64,000 nucleotides of DNA, from NCBI GenBank assembly GCA_012295275.1, contig CM022677.1:17494906-17558905 (forward strand), in the 5' to 3' direction. The position numbers and the translations under genes were made by a program. The DNA comes from Chrysomallon squamiferum (taxonomy: Eukaryota; Mollusca; Gastropoda; Neomphalida; Peltospiridae). Shown in pieces: positions 12,981-25,549 of the stretch (positions within the stretch are counted from its first letter, which is position 1; every line of letters begins with the position of its first letter). Below the pieces are notes generated by a model. The model did not search any database. It saw only the letters and a program-made list of their open reading frames with translations, and was not told the origin of the DNA.

Positions 12981-15327
12981 CTGGATTAAAAAATAAAACT
13001 ATTTACCTTACCTCAATGAAATGTAATTCAAAACATAGAAAAAAATTCTGTTCGCAGGAACATGATTGAAGCAGAAATAAAAACTGGGTAAAACAAAACA
13101 TAAAATATTTAATATTTTACAGCATTTCCAGAACTGTGGATTCAATTGAAGGAATTCTTGAGAACAGTTTAACATTGTGACGTTCAACTGGATTAATTTC
13201 AACCTATACATAAATGAAGAATTGAGTATTTCTCTCTTGGCAATAATTTATATTATGTATGTCCAAGGATCTACAGGGCTGAACCTAAAAAACTGAACTT
13301 GAAAAAGTAAATAAAGAAAAAGAACATATATTAAAAACAGAAGAAATAATACATAAAATAATTTTAACAGACAATAAAATAAAGTTTTGCTTATCTGAGA
13401 GAACAATTTCTTTAAATTCTTTCCCAATACAGTTTAAAACCAATTGAACTGTAGAACTCAGACAAGACTGAAAGAGAATTAAAGACTGGGTAAAACGTAA
13501 CATAAAATATATTTTAATATTAATTTTACAGATATAATCAATGCAGAAATTGCAGCTAAGACTGACAGAAGTTGAAATGCAATTAAAAATTTAGTAAAAA
13601 ACATGCTGACACCTGGGAAAAGATTAAAACAGAAATTAAAAACTGAGTATAACAAAATTTAAAATGTTTCTTAATATTTTAAGAAATATTAGAAAAAGGG
13701 TGCAATTCTGTGGAACAATTTAAAATTCTTGTGCTGATCAGCTGGAGTATGTGTCTTTACAACTATCATTTATATACTCATACACACCATTTTGTCAACT
13801 CAATACCTGAAGTATCATAATTGCAATACGAAAATGCAGAAACAGAAATAAAGACTGGACAAAGCAAAACTTTATGGAAAGGCAAGATTAAATGTAAGTA
13901 GAACAAATATTAAATGGCAAGTTTTGTATGGAATTTTAAAATTAAATAAACCGAACCAGTGAAACAGTATGAAATCCAGCTGAAGAAATTCTTCAGATAA
14001 AAAAATAACATTCTCATGTTGGATTAAAACAAATCAAACAATTTATCTTAAGAAAAGTGAAAAGTATTTATAAAATATTTTATGTTTTTCAAACACTTCC
14101 TGCATGTTTATATAATGACCACTGTATTTTATTAACGGTTCTGCATTTGGTACTTAATCAGAAACAAACGAATTACAGTAAACTTTTTGGAATGTCAGTT
14201 TCTTTAAATATTTACATAATTTTGTGAAATTGTATTAATAAAATATGAAATGAAATAAAAAGGAAAATGAACTTAGAAGAAATTGTAATATCATAATTTA
14301 GAACAAATTAGCATGTTGATCAAATGGATTAAAAATAATAAAACATTTTATCATTTACTGCTAAGAAAATTAGCATCTATTTACCAAATATTTTACATTT
14401 AAAAAAATGTCTAAAGAGTAGGCCTATAAGATGTACATGCAGGAATATTTTTCAAACTATTTCTGGACATACATGAAAAATCACAGAATATGTCTTGACA
14501 ATAACTATTTGTGACATCAGTGTGTATCAGAAATAAAACCAAATTATACATCCCTAGAAAGATATACAGGCCTAACATGTAAAATATTTTTGTTCAAATG
14601 CATTTGTCTTTTTCAAACTGGTTAATACAACATCTCATTGAGATTTTTATGTTTAAAATATTTGTAATATTTAAAATATAAAATATTTTAATATGTAACA
14701 CAGGTCTGAAAAGTCTTTTCTAAAGATTTCAAAACTGTTATCATTAACATGATTAAGAAACTAAAGACAAGTATTATATATGTATGGAGTAAAAATAAAA
14801 CAGTGCATTATATAAAAATAATAATGTTACAGTACAGAATAATCTAATAAAATACTTTAATTATCAAAGTGGCTGTATGAAGAGGCTATATTCATAAAGC
14901 CTGCTTTATAACAATATGTACCCATAAAAAATCTAAGACTGCATTATAAGACCGAGGTTTTTGATATTTCTATAATCTGTTAGCTAAAACATTTGATAAA
15001 TTGTTAAAGTGGAAGCTGAAAGACATTCTCACAAAGATTGTTATAAACGAATCAGTATAATGCATATCATTCATTTCTTTTTATAAAGTTTAGAACCATC
15101 TATTAACAATTTTCAGAGAAGCTATATGAAGAGAACTTGTATTTACAATTAAAAAAAAAAAAACTCAAATTTCTTTATAGTTCAGAAGCACTGATTAAAA
15201 TGGCTGTTTTAAAACAATATCTCATCATAAAAATATTCTTTTTATAATCTAGTAATGCATAAATGAATTACTTTATGGGACTGATTATAACAACAACTGA
15301 ATGAAAAAATGAAACAACTATTTCTTT

Positions 15328-18300
15328 TTACAGTTCAGAAACATCCAGTTCTTCAAATACTTTTGCAACTTTCATTGCAGTTTTGCCCAGACTTATGGAA
15401 ACCATGTTGACAATGATGGCCACAACAACGCCTCGTGGAGGTCTCTTCTCATCCACATCATCGGCGTCGTTATCACGCGGCAGTACAAGCAAAACACTGC
15501 TGGCACCGACAGCAGCGCCTGTGTGCGTCACGTAGTAACGCTGATGTTCACACTCACCGTGTTCGTGTTTCTCGGGCACAATGGCCCAGCCCATGCCGTA
15601 CTTTGCTGTTTTGTCCCAGAAACACTCGGTCTTGTCAACAGGCGCCCACAGAGATCTCACAGTCTCTGATTTCAGAAAGCCTGGCAGACTCGGCTTCGGC
15701 TCGGTGCTCTCCACCGTTTCTCCGGTTTCGACTTCGGTCTTCTTCCTGGAGTCGGATTTCAGCTCCCTTCGATCGGGTTCGGGTTCTGATTTAGCAGCGC
15801 CCTCTGGAGTCTGCTGGAAGCTGTAGAGCATGATGTTGCCAAACTTGACGAGGTCCTCGACGGTGGACAGGAATCCCCCTCCTGCCCATTTGTACGAGTT
15901 GTCGACGTACGGTGCATTCTTTATGTGTCCATTTTTATCTTTTACATAGTATCTGGAATAGAAACTGTGACTTTAAATTATGAATTACATTTTATTAAAA
16001 GTTACCTTATTATAATTTATATATTAAATTATAGCAATAATTATATTTTCTATATTATAGCTATAATTATATTTTCTATACATTGTATATTAAATTATTG
16101 CAATAATTATATTTTCTATACATTGTTATATTAAAGTATAGCAATAATTATATTTTCTATTACAGTTCTGTTTCATACAGCATATTTTGTTATTGCATTG
16201 CTATCAGGTATTTTCTGTTGTTACTGACTGATGTTGAGATAGACTTTTATTTGCATTCTCTAATGTAGATTATAACTTACACATTTTAGTTGCTATAATA
16301 TATTCTCTAATGTAGATTATAACTTACACATTTTGTTACTATAATATATTCTCTAATGTAGTTATAACTTACACATTTTGTTACTATCATATATTCTCTA
16401 ATGCAGATTATAATTTACACATTTCGTTATTATAATGTATTTTGTAATACTGTTATTAAAATGGCTGTACTGTGTACACTATAGTTTATTACATACATAT
16501 TACAATTCTCTTGCTACTGGCTGACACTGAGTTAGATAGCAATTAAATTCTTTAATGAAAGTTATTATTTATATATGTTATTATTACTGACTCTGATGTT
16601 AATACATTTTTATTAGCTGGTTATTTTGTTGATGACCTATTTTGATATCAGCATCTTCTAATGGAATTATAATTCTATATTTTGTTATTCTGATTATGTT
16701 GTACACACACACACACACACACTCACACACAACAATACACAGATACACATACGCACAGTGTGAGCTTTTTTACGTGGCTCGTGTGCAGTATGTTTTTACC
16801 TGGCTCTGTTGTATATGAGAACATCACTGAGCTCAAAACAAGTGTTTTGCATGCCGAGCTCTTTGAAAAGATTCTCCATCACCTGTCTGAACGGTTTCTT
16901 AGCCGCAGCTTCCACCACTGCACTGACCAGAGTCCAGCCATGAGTGGTGTACAGATACTTACTGCCTGAAAGTAAGGAATTATGTGTATGCATGTGCATG
17001 ACTGTGCATGCGTGTGTGTGAGTGGTGTACAGATACTTACTGCCTGAATGTAAGCAATTATCTGTACGTCATGTGCATGACTGTGTGTGTGTGTTTGTGT
17101 GTGTGTGTTTAAATTAAATTTAAAATGAAATTATTTTATTGAATTTTCAAATCTACAGACTCAAATGAACATACTGATAATGAGAGAGAGAGAGAGAGCA
17201 CGCAGGAAGATGAGATAGAAAGAAATTTATAAAAAGGCCAATAGAGTAACAGAGACAGAAAGTATTAATAAAAAAAGAATATGACAGAGAAAGAATTAAA
17301 TTAAGAAATCTAGAGAAATAAAGCATAACAGGGTTGGACAATGAGGGAGAAAAAGAGCGAGAGGGAGAGTGAGAAAAACAGAGATATAAATGAACATGTA
17401 CAATACAAAGGTGATTTATATTCACCTGGTTTATGGACCAACGAATCATCTTTGAAAAGTTTCAGACTGTCAGCAATATTCTTGAAGTAATCTTTTAGGT
17501 ACATCTCTGTAGGCTGCAACTCTTTATCCTCCTTTGATTCGTCAACTTTTTCACTGGATTTCTTATCCTTCTTATTACAGAAAATACAGAACAATCTGAG
17601 TCATTCACATTAATTTAATTAAATTAATTGTTTCATTGCTGTGGTTGTTGTTTGTTGTCAGGTACTGACATTATTTTTATTGCCATTTTCCTTTATTGGG
17701 TATAGTAAAAAAAATCAATCTAAATTTTTTATTGTTAATAAATTTTATTTTAAACTTCTCAGCATAATGACAGATGGACAGCAATGTATATTATTATTAT
17801 TTTGAATTTTAGATTTCACATTAAGTCACATCCATTTTTTTGACCTTTCTCAAAAAAGGGATCATTTTTTCAAATTTAATCGTTAACAAGTCTGTTTCAG
17901 TTTTATTACACAATATTATTGATCATGACATTTCTTTTTTTTCTTTTTTCTAATGCTAAATATAAAAACACTTACATCAGATGTCTTTTTCTTCATGTAG
18001 TCCTTTTCATAATGACGAATGCCTGACAGATGAGAAACCAGATGGCGGGTTGTTATGGTAACCTGCAGTTAGATTGGGAAATTCAAAATCTAATAATCCA
18101 ACAATTTTCAGGAAGGCACACCAATGAAAATTATTAAAGCAAAAGGCTGTTTATTAAGAAATGTAGCCAACAGCATTTCTACTTTGTACAAGGGACTAGA
18201 AAGTTTGACTGGGAGATTCGAAACCAAATAATCTGTAGGTAACAAAATCTTAAAAATAAAAGGATTCATATTTACTCAGCAGCTGTTTTTTTAACAACTA

Positions 18301-20110
18301 TAGCTATTACCCTTTTTTTCAATAGTTAGAGAGAAAAATCTAAATAATAATAAATAAGCAACAGATAGAAAAACATATCAACATATCTCTACAGTTTATA
18401 GAACTGTACAACAGTTTAATACTGCACTAGTGATTACAGGTGAATCTGATAATGTCTGGCAATAGATGTATGCATTTTGATAAAAAGGAAATTTTTCTTG
18501 TTTCTAATGTTCAGCACATGTGAAAGGGTAGAGTGTACTCCTGTGGATCTTTATCTTTTTTTTATCATCTTAATTAATCCAATATGTATTGGCCAGCTTT
18601 TATAAAATATTTATTATTTAAAGAATAATGTGGCTTTTATTATTACTTCCTATTATTATAATTTATAATTTATTATTTTTATAATAATACATGTCCTAAA
18701 ACAGTGTTATAAGTAACTTTTCAAACAAAATTTTAAGAATGATGCTATAATACATTTCGACAACCTTTTGTCCGTCGACCATTTTCTCTGGAAAGTCAGG
18801 TACATATTTCTGTACTGGTGCATCTAGATCCAGTTTCCCAGTCTCCCATAACCTAGCAACCTCTGTCATGGTAATGGTTTTACTGATACTAGCAATACGC
18901 ATTACAGTTTCAGGTAGACATGGAACCCGGTTTTCAATATCGGCATAGCCCATTCCTTTCAAAAAAAAGAAAAGATGAATAAATATATAAATAAATTTTA
19001 TATCTTTATGAATTTTAAAAAATTATTTATTATGCATATTATACCAGAAAATAAAAAAGTGTGAAATTTTTGCATATGTAATTCATGAAAGCACAAAAAT
19101 GACTAAATACTAATAGTGGATCTCTGGTTACTTTAAAGAAGTTTCTAAGTATGTCTTTCATACTTTTTAATTATGTTTTGTTTCTTCCTCTATTAATCTT
19201 AATTACTAATTAATTATAAAAAGAAAAGCGTCCATTCTTTTATGTCAGATAAAAAAATTATCACAAACATTTAAAATTGTACTAAGTAGCATATAAAAAA
19301 TTTACAAACATCACCACTGCAGACTGGTTATACATGTATATTGCTTAGAATACTTAGCTTAAAAAACAATACATTTATGCACATATTAAAAACCTGTGGA
19401 TAGCAAAATGATAATACAGGCTGTATACTGACTTCCATAAATTACGTAAATTAAAAAAAAACATGAAAATGATTGTGTGCATTTAAACCAATAAATATAC
19501 CCAGTAGAAAATCCATGGATTACAGATTAAATAATTATTGGACTTCAGATTTATAAATTCATGTATTTCAGAACCCATGCATTATGTAGAATCCAAAATC
19601 AATGGATTATATGGGTTATACAATCCACAGATTCAAATTATGAGATCCATGGATTTCCAGCTACTGAAGACAGGAATCATACCCTCAGCCCATACTTGTT
19701 TTCCATCACAGCTGACTGCAATGACCAGGCCAGGACAGCCAGTTTCATCCTAAATTGAAACAAAACAACATACTGAAAAATAAAAATTATATTAGTCCTG
19801 AAGAAAAGTTAAAAAGTCTGAAAATATTAGTATGTGGAATTATGTTTAAAAAAAATAATAATAATAATTATTATTATTATTATTTAAAAAATGCAAATTT
19901 AATTATAACTATCTACAAAAGTTAATAGTTTAAAAGTCTAAAATAATAACAATTAGTTATTAAAAAAAAGAAAATAAAAAAGTAAATTTAATTATATCTA
20001 TAAAAATATATATTAATATACATTATCATCATGATTATGTTCAATTAATAAAAAATGTGAATTACATTTTTTTTAATGTAGAAGTTTATTATATAAAAAG
20101 AGAGCAGCAA

Positions 20111-20154
<44 letters not shown>

Positions 20155-20713
20155 TAAATGTAGTATTTAGGAAATCTTTTACCTTCTACAACATTACTAA
20201 CAGTTTTTACAGGTTTTCAACTTTTAAAAATAATTACTATTATAAAATATAAGTCTGTATAAATTTAGGAATTCCTTGTCATACAAGTTAAACGGTCAAT
20301 AAATATTCTTATATTGCCTTTATTCTTTGGGCGAGATCTCTTCCTTTGTCGACTGCTTCTTCCAGGGTTGTTTTCTGCCCTAGGATTTTACTCTTGCGTT
20401 CTATCTTCTCGCATGATGAAGATTTCACCGTCGATTTTACTGCATAAACTCCAGCAAAAACGAAAAGTACAAATTTGCCGTAACTGTGAAAATGTTGCTT
20501 AACTTTTGTTGTCCAGTTTGCACATTCACCGAAGACATTATAGATATTTCTTCTGTACTGAAAAGAAATATTTTCTCTTGCAAGAGCATTATTTTTAAGC
20601 AAGTAGTTTATATCTCTAAATATTTTTGCAGTACTTGCAACTTTCTGGGTTGTAAATCGAAACATTTTTCTGTGTCGGTTATTACCAGAAGGGAAACAAC
20701 TCTTATAGGTCAA
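15328..20713 (-). CDS. LACTB: Serine beta-lactamase-like protein LACTB, mitochondrial (7 exons, complete)
   Basis: The gene encodes a LACTB-family protein, known in vertebrates as a penicillin-binding-protein-like serine protease that forms filaments in the mitochondrial intermembrane space and affects lipid metabolism. Coding exons in transcript order: 20318-20713 (or from 20665), 19683-19749, 18765-18955, 17976-18062, 17426-17570, 16800-16965, 15328-15952 (stop TAA 15328-15330). Phases agree at every junction. Starting at the second Met (20665) gives 542 residues, close to the roughly 547 of human LACTB; the first Met (20713) adds 16. Numbered from 20665, the N-terminus is basic and mitochondrial-targeting-like, followed by a hydrophobic stretch (GKFVLFVFAGVYAV). 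The catalytic SxxK box is SISK at 161-164, an LYTT segment at 284-287 sits where the family has LYST, and the HTG box is at 478-480. Other family matches are HLSGIRHYEKD, YVDNSYKWAGGGFLST and GASSVLLVLP. The low-complexity KEDKE linker of exon 5 matches the family's variable insert. Intron 1 uses a GC donor (AAG|GCAATA). No broken frame was seen, so it is probably functional. Confidence 0.93.
16010..16440 (-). repeat. Two short tandem arrays in LACTB intron 6
   Basis: 16012-16165 repeats an AT-rich unit (ATTATAGCAATAATTATATT followed by TTCTATA) about four times. 16256-16435 repeats a unit of about 46 bp (ATTCTCTAATGTAGATTATA followed by ACTTACACATTTTGTTACT) four times. Neither copies a splice junction. 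A (CA)n tract follows at 16702-16733. Confidence 0.75.
16942..17088 (-). repeat. Duplicated LACTB exon 6 acceptor junction (2 copies, about 79 bp)
   Basis: The segment TGAGTGGTGTACAGATACTT followed by ACTGCCTGAA occurs at about 16941 and again at about 17020. On the coding strand it is an acceptor (TTTCAG, or ATTCAG in the copy) followed by GCAGTAAGTATCTGTACACC. The extra copy lies upstream of the true exon. Both copies also contain GTAAGT three bases after the acceptor AG, so each junction looks like an acceptor fused to a donor. Confidence 0.8.
19683..19749 (-). CDS. LACTB: LACTB exon 2, too short to stand out as an open frame
   Basis: This is a 67-nt exon flanked by acceptor AATTTAG and donor GTATGA on the minus strand. 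It encodes DETGCPGLVIAVSCDGKQVW followed by AE and the first base of a Gly codon. It links the RIK end of exon 1 to the MGYADIENRV start of exon 3, giving the expected LACTB order. It was placed by phase and family resemblance and is essential to the gene model. It lies next to a degenerate ATCCATGGAT-rich repeat in the intron. Confidence 0.85.
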
Positions 20714-20719
20714 AGGTTA
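20707..20719 (+). promoter_or_regulatory. DR1-like nuclear-receptor motif at the LACTB 5' end
   Basis: AGGTCAAAGGTTA is a direct repeat of the AGGTCA half-site with one spacer, the form bound by HNF4, RXR and PPAR-type receptors. It overlaps the first possible LACTB start codon (20713), which slightly favours the downstream Met at 20665 as the true start. Occupancy is not known; this is a motif match only. Confidence 0.3.
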
Positions 20720-21268
20720 TCAACGCATCTGTTCGTATTACAATTTTATGCAAATTCCAGGCAACTGTTTAGCGAGAATTAATTTTGTAATAAAAGAATA
20801 GAAATATATGGGAAAAAAACAAAATAAGGCTTAATTTTCTCTTAGTCTGTGATGTATCATAATCCCAATGGATATGTGGCTCCTAATCATGACATCATCG
20901 CCTTCATCATGGATCCCAGAAACAATTTAATTTAAATTTCACTTAATTTGTATAAAATATTAAAAAATAAAAATAACAACAATAACTCGAAATTAAATAT
21001 AGATGTTATACAAACTGACTATGCACAGAGCTATTTAGTTTCTTGTTTTAGTTTTTCTGTTTTTACACAAACGTCTTTTGCTTCTTTCAAAATTGAAAAT
21101 ACTTCAAATCTCGTCAGACGACAAAATTAAGCAAAATAATGGAATGGTCCAAGCGTTAGTCTCGTCTGTTTCAGCCACCGCATTACTTCCGGTTTAACAG
21201 CTGACTGTAAACAAAGATGACAGATATTATTTTACAGACATTATGATAATAGCGTAACTATTACTGTG
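20720..21268. promoter_or_regulatory. Probable bidirectional promoter and ABHD2 5' non-coding exon
   Basis: LACTB (minus) and the ABHD2-like gene (plus) start head to head here. The segment is less AT-rich and holds more CpG than its surroundings. It contains ACTTCCGG at 21185-21192, which is CCGGAAGT on the minus strand, an ETS/GABP-type site typical of shared housekeeping promoters. A strong donor, CTGTG|GTAAGT, at 21268/21269 could end a non-coding first exon that splices to the acceptor at 24516. That exon would hold a nine-codon upstream ORF starting at 21216 and ending in TGA at 21245. Transcription starts cannot be read directly. Confidence 0.5.
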
Positions 21269-21299
21269 GTAAGTAGCTTGGTTTTAAATAACACTATAA

Positions 21300-23005
21300 C
21301 TCCCAGGACATTTTTTAGCATTCTACTGGCACATTTCTAGACATATCTATAAACCGAGCCAGTGAATTAATAATTGCTTTTCTGGAATGGCTCATTGTCA
21401 GACAGCGTGAGCGTCGTATTTCATTTTCTCGTCCACGCGATTACCAAAATAATGTAATACATTCTCAGAAGATTACTGCAAAATTCAGTCATTGTTATTA
21501 ATTTAATTCGAACATTTATAATATGTATATATGTAAAACAACGGTTTTCAAAAAAATAATAATAAAAAGAAGAAAGAAAATTAATTATCATCAGATTCTT
21601 AATTTATTATATTCTAAGGAATATTTTGTTCGTTTTTTTACTGAAACAAAGAAATGATCGTTTTGATTATCGGTAAATGGTGCAAAGAAAAATGACTTAA
21701 TTTCTGGCCTGTTAAATATTAGATTTTATTAAGCTGTGACTAAAAAAGGTTCGTTTACATTTATTTTATTTCAATAAATTTCTCTTACTCTGTCACACCA
21801 CACAAACTCAAAGTGGTGCACACGTGCAAAAAAACCACTTTTGTCACCTAGTATTACTTCTAATTACATATTTATAATGTGATGCATTAATTATTGTTTA
21901 GCTGCATCATTATCATAAATGACAATTTTTATTTTATTGTAGTCCATATTCATTCTTTTTTTTATTGGTATAATCAATATAAATTTGAATCAATACTGTT
22001 TCTTTTCGTTACTACTATTTGCTACTGTTGCTATTACTGCTACAGCTACTTCTACTACAACTTCAACTGATATACTAGGTTTCTGGGGGTGTTTTTTTTT
22101 GTTGGTTTTAATTTTTAATTCAAAAAATATATGTATAACCAGTTTTCCATAGTATATTGTTATCTATATCAGAAAGCAGTAAAAGATTAATGCAGATTTT
22201 TGTTATAATTTTAATGTATTTATTATCTTTAATTATATATTCTTTTTATTGTTTTATAATTATTCTTTTTATATTTATTTATATATTTATTATTGATCAG
22301 CTTATTATCATACATTCTTATTGGAATAAAACGTATAAACACTAAAAGATTAAAATGATATATTATCAACTTGTGTGAATATTTCGGTTAATCTTTTCTT
22401 CCATATATATATATATATATAATAACAGATATCTAAGTAAATTTATAACTTTTATTTATCAACTTTAATTTAAATGAAAATAGCAAAAGATTAAAAACAA
22501 TACGATATCATCAACTGAATAATACAAAATATCTATCAGGTTGTGATGACAGCTGTTTTTTTTATCACTGACAGTCTGATATGTTAGATATTATGATGTG
22601 TATGTTGTTTAGGTGACATACATAACACATGTGTAGTTAATTTAAACTATATAGTGTTGTTAAGTTCATAGAAAAAATAATCAATGTACTGCTGATTATT
22701 AATATTTTTATATTTATAAAAAATAAAAAAAGACTGAGGTGTGGATGGATACATTATGATAAAAGGTTAATGAGAACAAGGATATCAAATTTTTAAATAT
22801 GTTTATAATTCATTCTATTCTGTTTATTTTGTTTGTTCATTTATTGATTTGTTATTTATAATGATTATCTTCTATTTTTTTTCTTTGTTGCTTTTTTTTT
22901 TTTTTTTTTTTTTTTGACATAAGCTTTTTAAAATAAATTATTGAAATAATGTCATAAAATCTTCCTAGATAATAACAACTATCTATCCTTTGTGTAGACA
23001 GAAAT

Positions 23006-23040
<35 letters not shown>

Positions 23041-24510
23041 TACACAGAACATTGTCTGTCAAAAAAGAAATAGCAGAACTTTGCCATTTTTCAGCAAATT
23101 CTTTGCATGAGTCAACAGAACAGTTAATTAATTTTCACCTTTCTCATAAATATTTAATTTGATTAATTATTAATTAACTTGTACCTGACAGCAACTGGAT
23201 GTCAGATTAAATTTGTCTTTGTTGATCTAACAATGACACTAATTAATTAATTGTTATTTCACAGTAACTAGATGTCAGATATGCAATTTTCATCTTGATC
23301 AAACAAAGAAATATTTTAATAAAATAAATGTTCGATTTTGTAGAATTTCTTTTTTATTATTATTATTATTATCCTGACCATAAAATCAAAAAAAAAAAAA
23401 AAAAAATGAAAAATAAGAAAAATAATAATAATAATAATCTTTTGTGTGTTAGCTTTAGTGTTTCAAGGTAAAGTTTATTTTGAATTTTTATCAGCATTTT
23501 TGTTAAATTATATTTCTAGTAATATGTACATTTTGTTTTAATAAAACAAATTTGTTGTTATTGTTGTTTTCCTTTTTGTTTTTCTAATGTTGTATATTTA
23601 TTTATATAATAATGCTTCTTTTTAAAAATGTTCTGTTACTCATTTGCACTTTAGTTTTATTTTCTTAATATAGTCTATATTTTTATCTGTGTGTGTGTGT
23701 GTGTGCATGTTTGTGTTTGTGTCTGTATGTGTGAACAGATACATTGTACATCATTTGCACTAAAGTCAAGCAGATATAAAATTGTTTTGCCTCACAGTTA
23801 TTTCCTGTTCTAACAGCTAATAAATCCCACTGGGGATTTGGGATTCAATACTCATTACATCGTAGCATACATAATTTAATTCAGCTTCCTCCAGTGTTCA
23901 TGAAAAACTCCAGCATCAAACAGTTTTTTCCTTTAAATTACTACATTACTATAATTCATTATTCTGTCGAAGTTTTTGTACAAGAATTCTCTATGAGGTA
24001 CAGTTTGTATTCATACCTTTATTGTTTTGTATTATTATTATTTTTATTTTATTTTTTTTAATATAAAAATGGTACAATACTTCTTGATACTTAATAGCCT
24101 GTTGGCAAATTTCGATATAGGAAATGTTCATTGATGGAAATTTATATTAATAGCCTAAGGGAAAGGTTCATTTCCTTTTAGAATTTGTATACCAAGAATG
24201 GAAGATAATTTCTACTTATACCCAAAGGGAATATATATATATAATGACTTCACAGCTATAATGTTTTCTACATAATTACATTCACAGGAGAAAACAAATG
24301 TTAGCATCTATATGCACTGAAATATATATAAAACATATAACAGGTAATAGTTTTTGTATTGTGTAATAGTATTTTTCTTTATTATTGTTATTATTAGCTT
24401 GTAGTATTAGCAGAGTGGTTGTAATACTAGTAATAATAGTAAATACATTAGTAGTAATATTGGACATGATTGTTATTTTCTAACTTTTGAAATTATTATT
24501 ATTATTTTTA
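21300..24510. other. Probable ABHD2 first intron, AT-rich and repeat-bearing
   Basis: It lies between the candidate 5' exon donor (21269) and the acceptor at 24516. It contains a T25+ run near 22890, (CA)n at 23010-23037, poly(A) near 23390, a GT tract near 23692 and a short TA run near 24230. No coding exon was recognised. Confidence 0.5.
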
Positions 24511-24528
24511 TTTCAGACACAAAACACT

Positions 24529-25510
24529 ATGACTGAGATACTTGCTTTCTTCGCGTTCATTCTGCTGTGTGGTTTGGTCAAGATTCTTAACATAACCAGT
24601 CCTTCGCAGCCACCCGATCTCTACATCAAGGACAGGTCATCTACATTTGTACAGAGCATCCTGGCAGCTTGCCCCATATTCCTTGAAAAGTAAGTACAGC
24701 TTGCCCCATATTCCTTGAAAAGTAAGTACACCTTGCCCTATATTCCTTGAAAAGTAAGTACAGCTTGCCCTATATTCCTTGAAAAGTAAGTACAGCTTGC
24801 CCTATATTCCTTGAAAAGTAAGTACAGCTTGCCCCATATTCCTTGAAAAGTAAGTACACCTTGCCCTATATTCCTTGAAAAGTAAGTACAGCTTGCCCTA
24901 TATTCCTTGAAAAGTAAGTACAGCTTGCCCCATATTCCTTGAAAAGTAAGTACCGCTTGCCCTATATTCCTTGAAAAGTAAGTATAGAATAAGTGAATGC
25001 AAAAATATGCACGTATGTATGTATATGGTTGTTGTGAACTCTGACTGACCTCTGCCTGTAATCACATTTTAATAAGAAAGTTTAATAAGAAATTACAACA
25101 GAAATTAATGTAAAAGTAAAAGCAGTTTAAGAAACAAACAAGGTAAGAACTTACATGAAATGTATACATGTATATTTAATGAATTATTGTGTTATTACAA
25201 TTAGTGCACTAATTATAATACATTAATTCATTAGTGCAGTCTCATGAATATTAAACAAGATATCAAAAAAGCTGTTTGACATAACAACTGCTGCTATTAT
25301 TCTAAGTAGTTGTAGTAGTAGTAGTAGTACTTACAATAATACTGACTGTTGTAATTACTTTTTTTGACCCATGTCTGTTTAGATCCATTTAGACCTATTA
25401 TATATTCTAGATTTTTGATTCATGTCTTTTTTATCACACGTTGTTTTACCTGTGTCTGTCTAGTTAAACTTTTACATCCATTTTAATTTAAAAAAAAAAT
25501 TATTTTTAAT

Positions 25511-25549
<39 letters not shown>

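Larger units (their letters stand above)
6650..14000. repeat. Patchwork of diverged duplicated blocks, no gene seen
   Basis: The same modules recur many times in varying order: AATATTTTACAGCCATAAAA (about 7214, 7483, 8114, 11819, 12449), CTGAACCAATGGA with AGACAAGCTTAAATGTAAGT (6852, 8851, 11321), AGCAGAAATAAAAACTGGGT (8341, 10630, 10855, 13068) and TTTAACATTGTCACATTGCT (7140, 8442, 10738, 11727, 12177, 12826). This is old nested tandem duplication of one AT-rich source. It lies downstream of LACTB on its strand, so part could be transcribed as 3' sequence, but no evidence for that was found. Confidence 0.7.

Noticed and set aside
15435-15826. Plus-strand frames of 81 and 119 codons
   Set aside because: They are shadows of LACTB exon 7, which is GC-richer than the surrounding DNA.
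20314-20782. Plus-strand frames opposite LACTB exon 1
   Set aside because: They are antisense shadows of a recognised coding exon.
24666-24985. CRISPR-like array of evenly spaced repeats
   Set aside because: Units are contiguous without unique spacers, and the sequence is an animal gene copying its own exon end.
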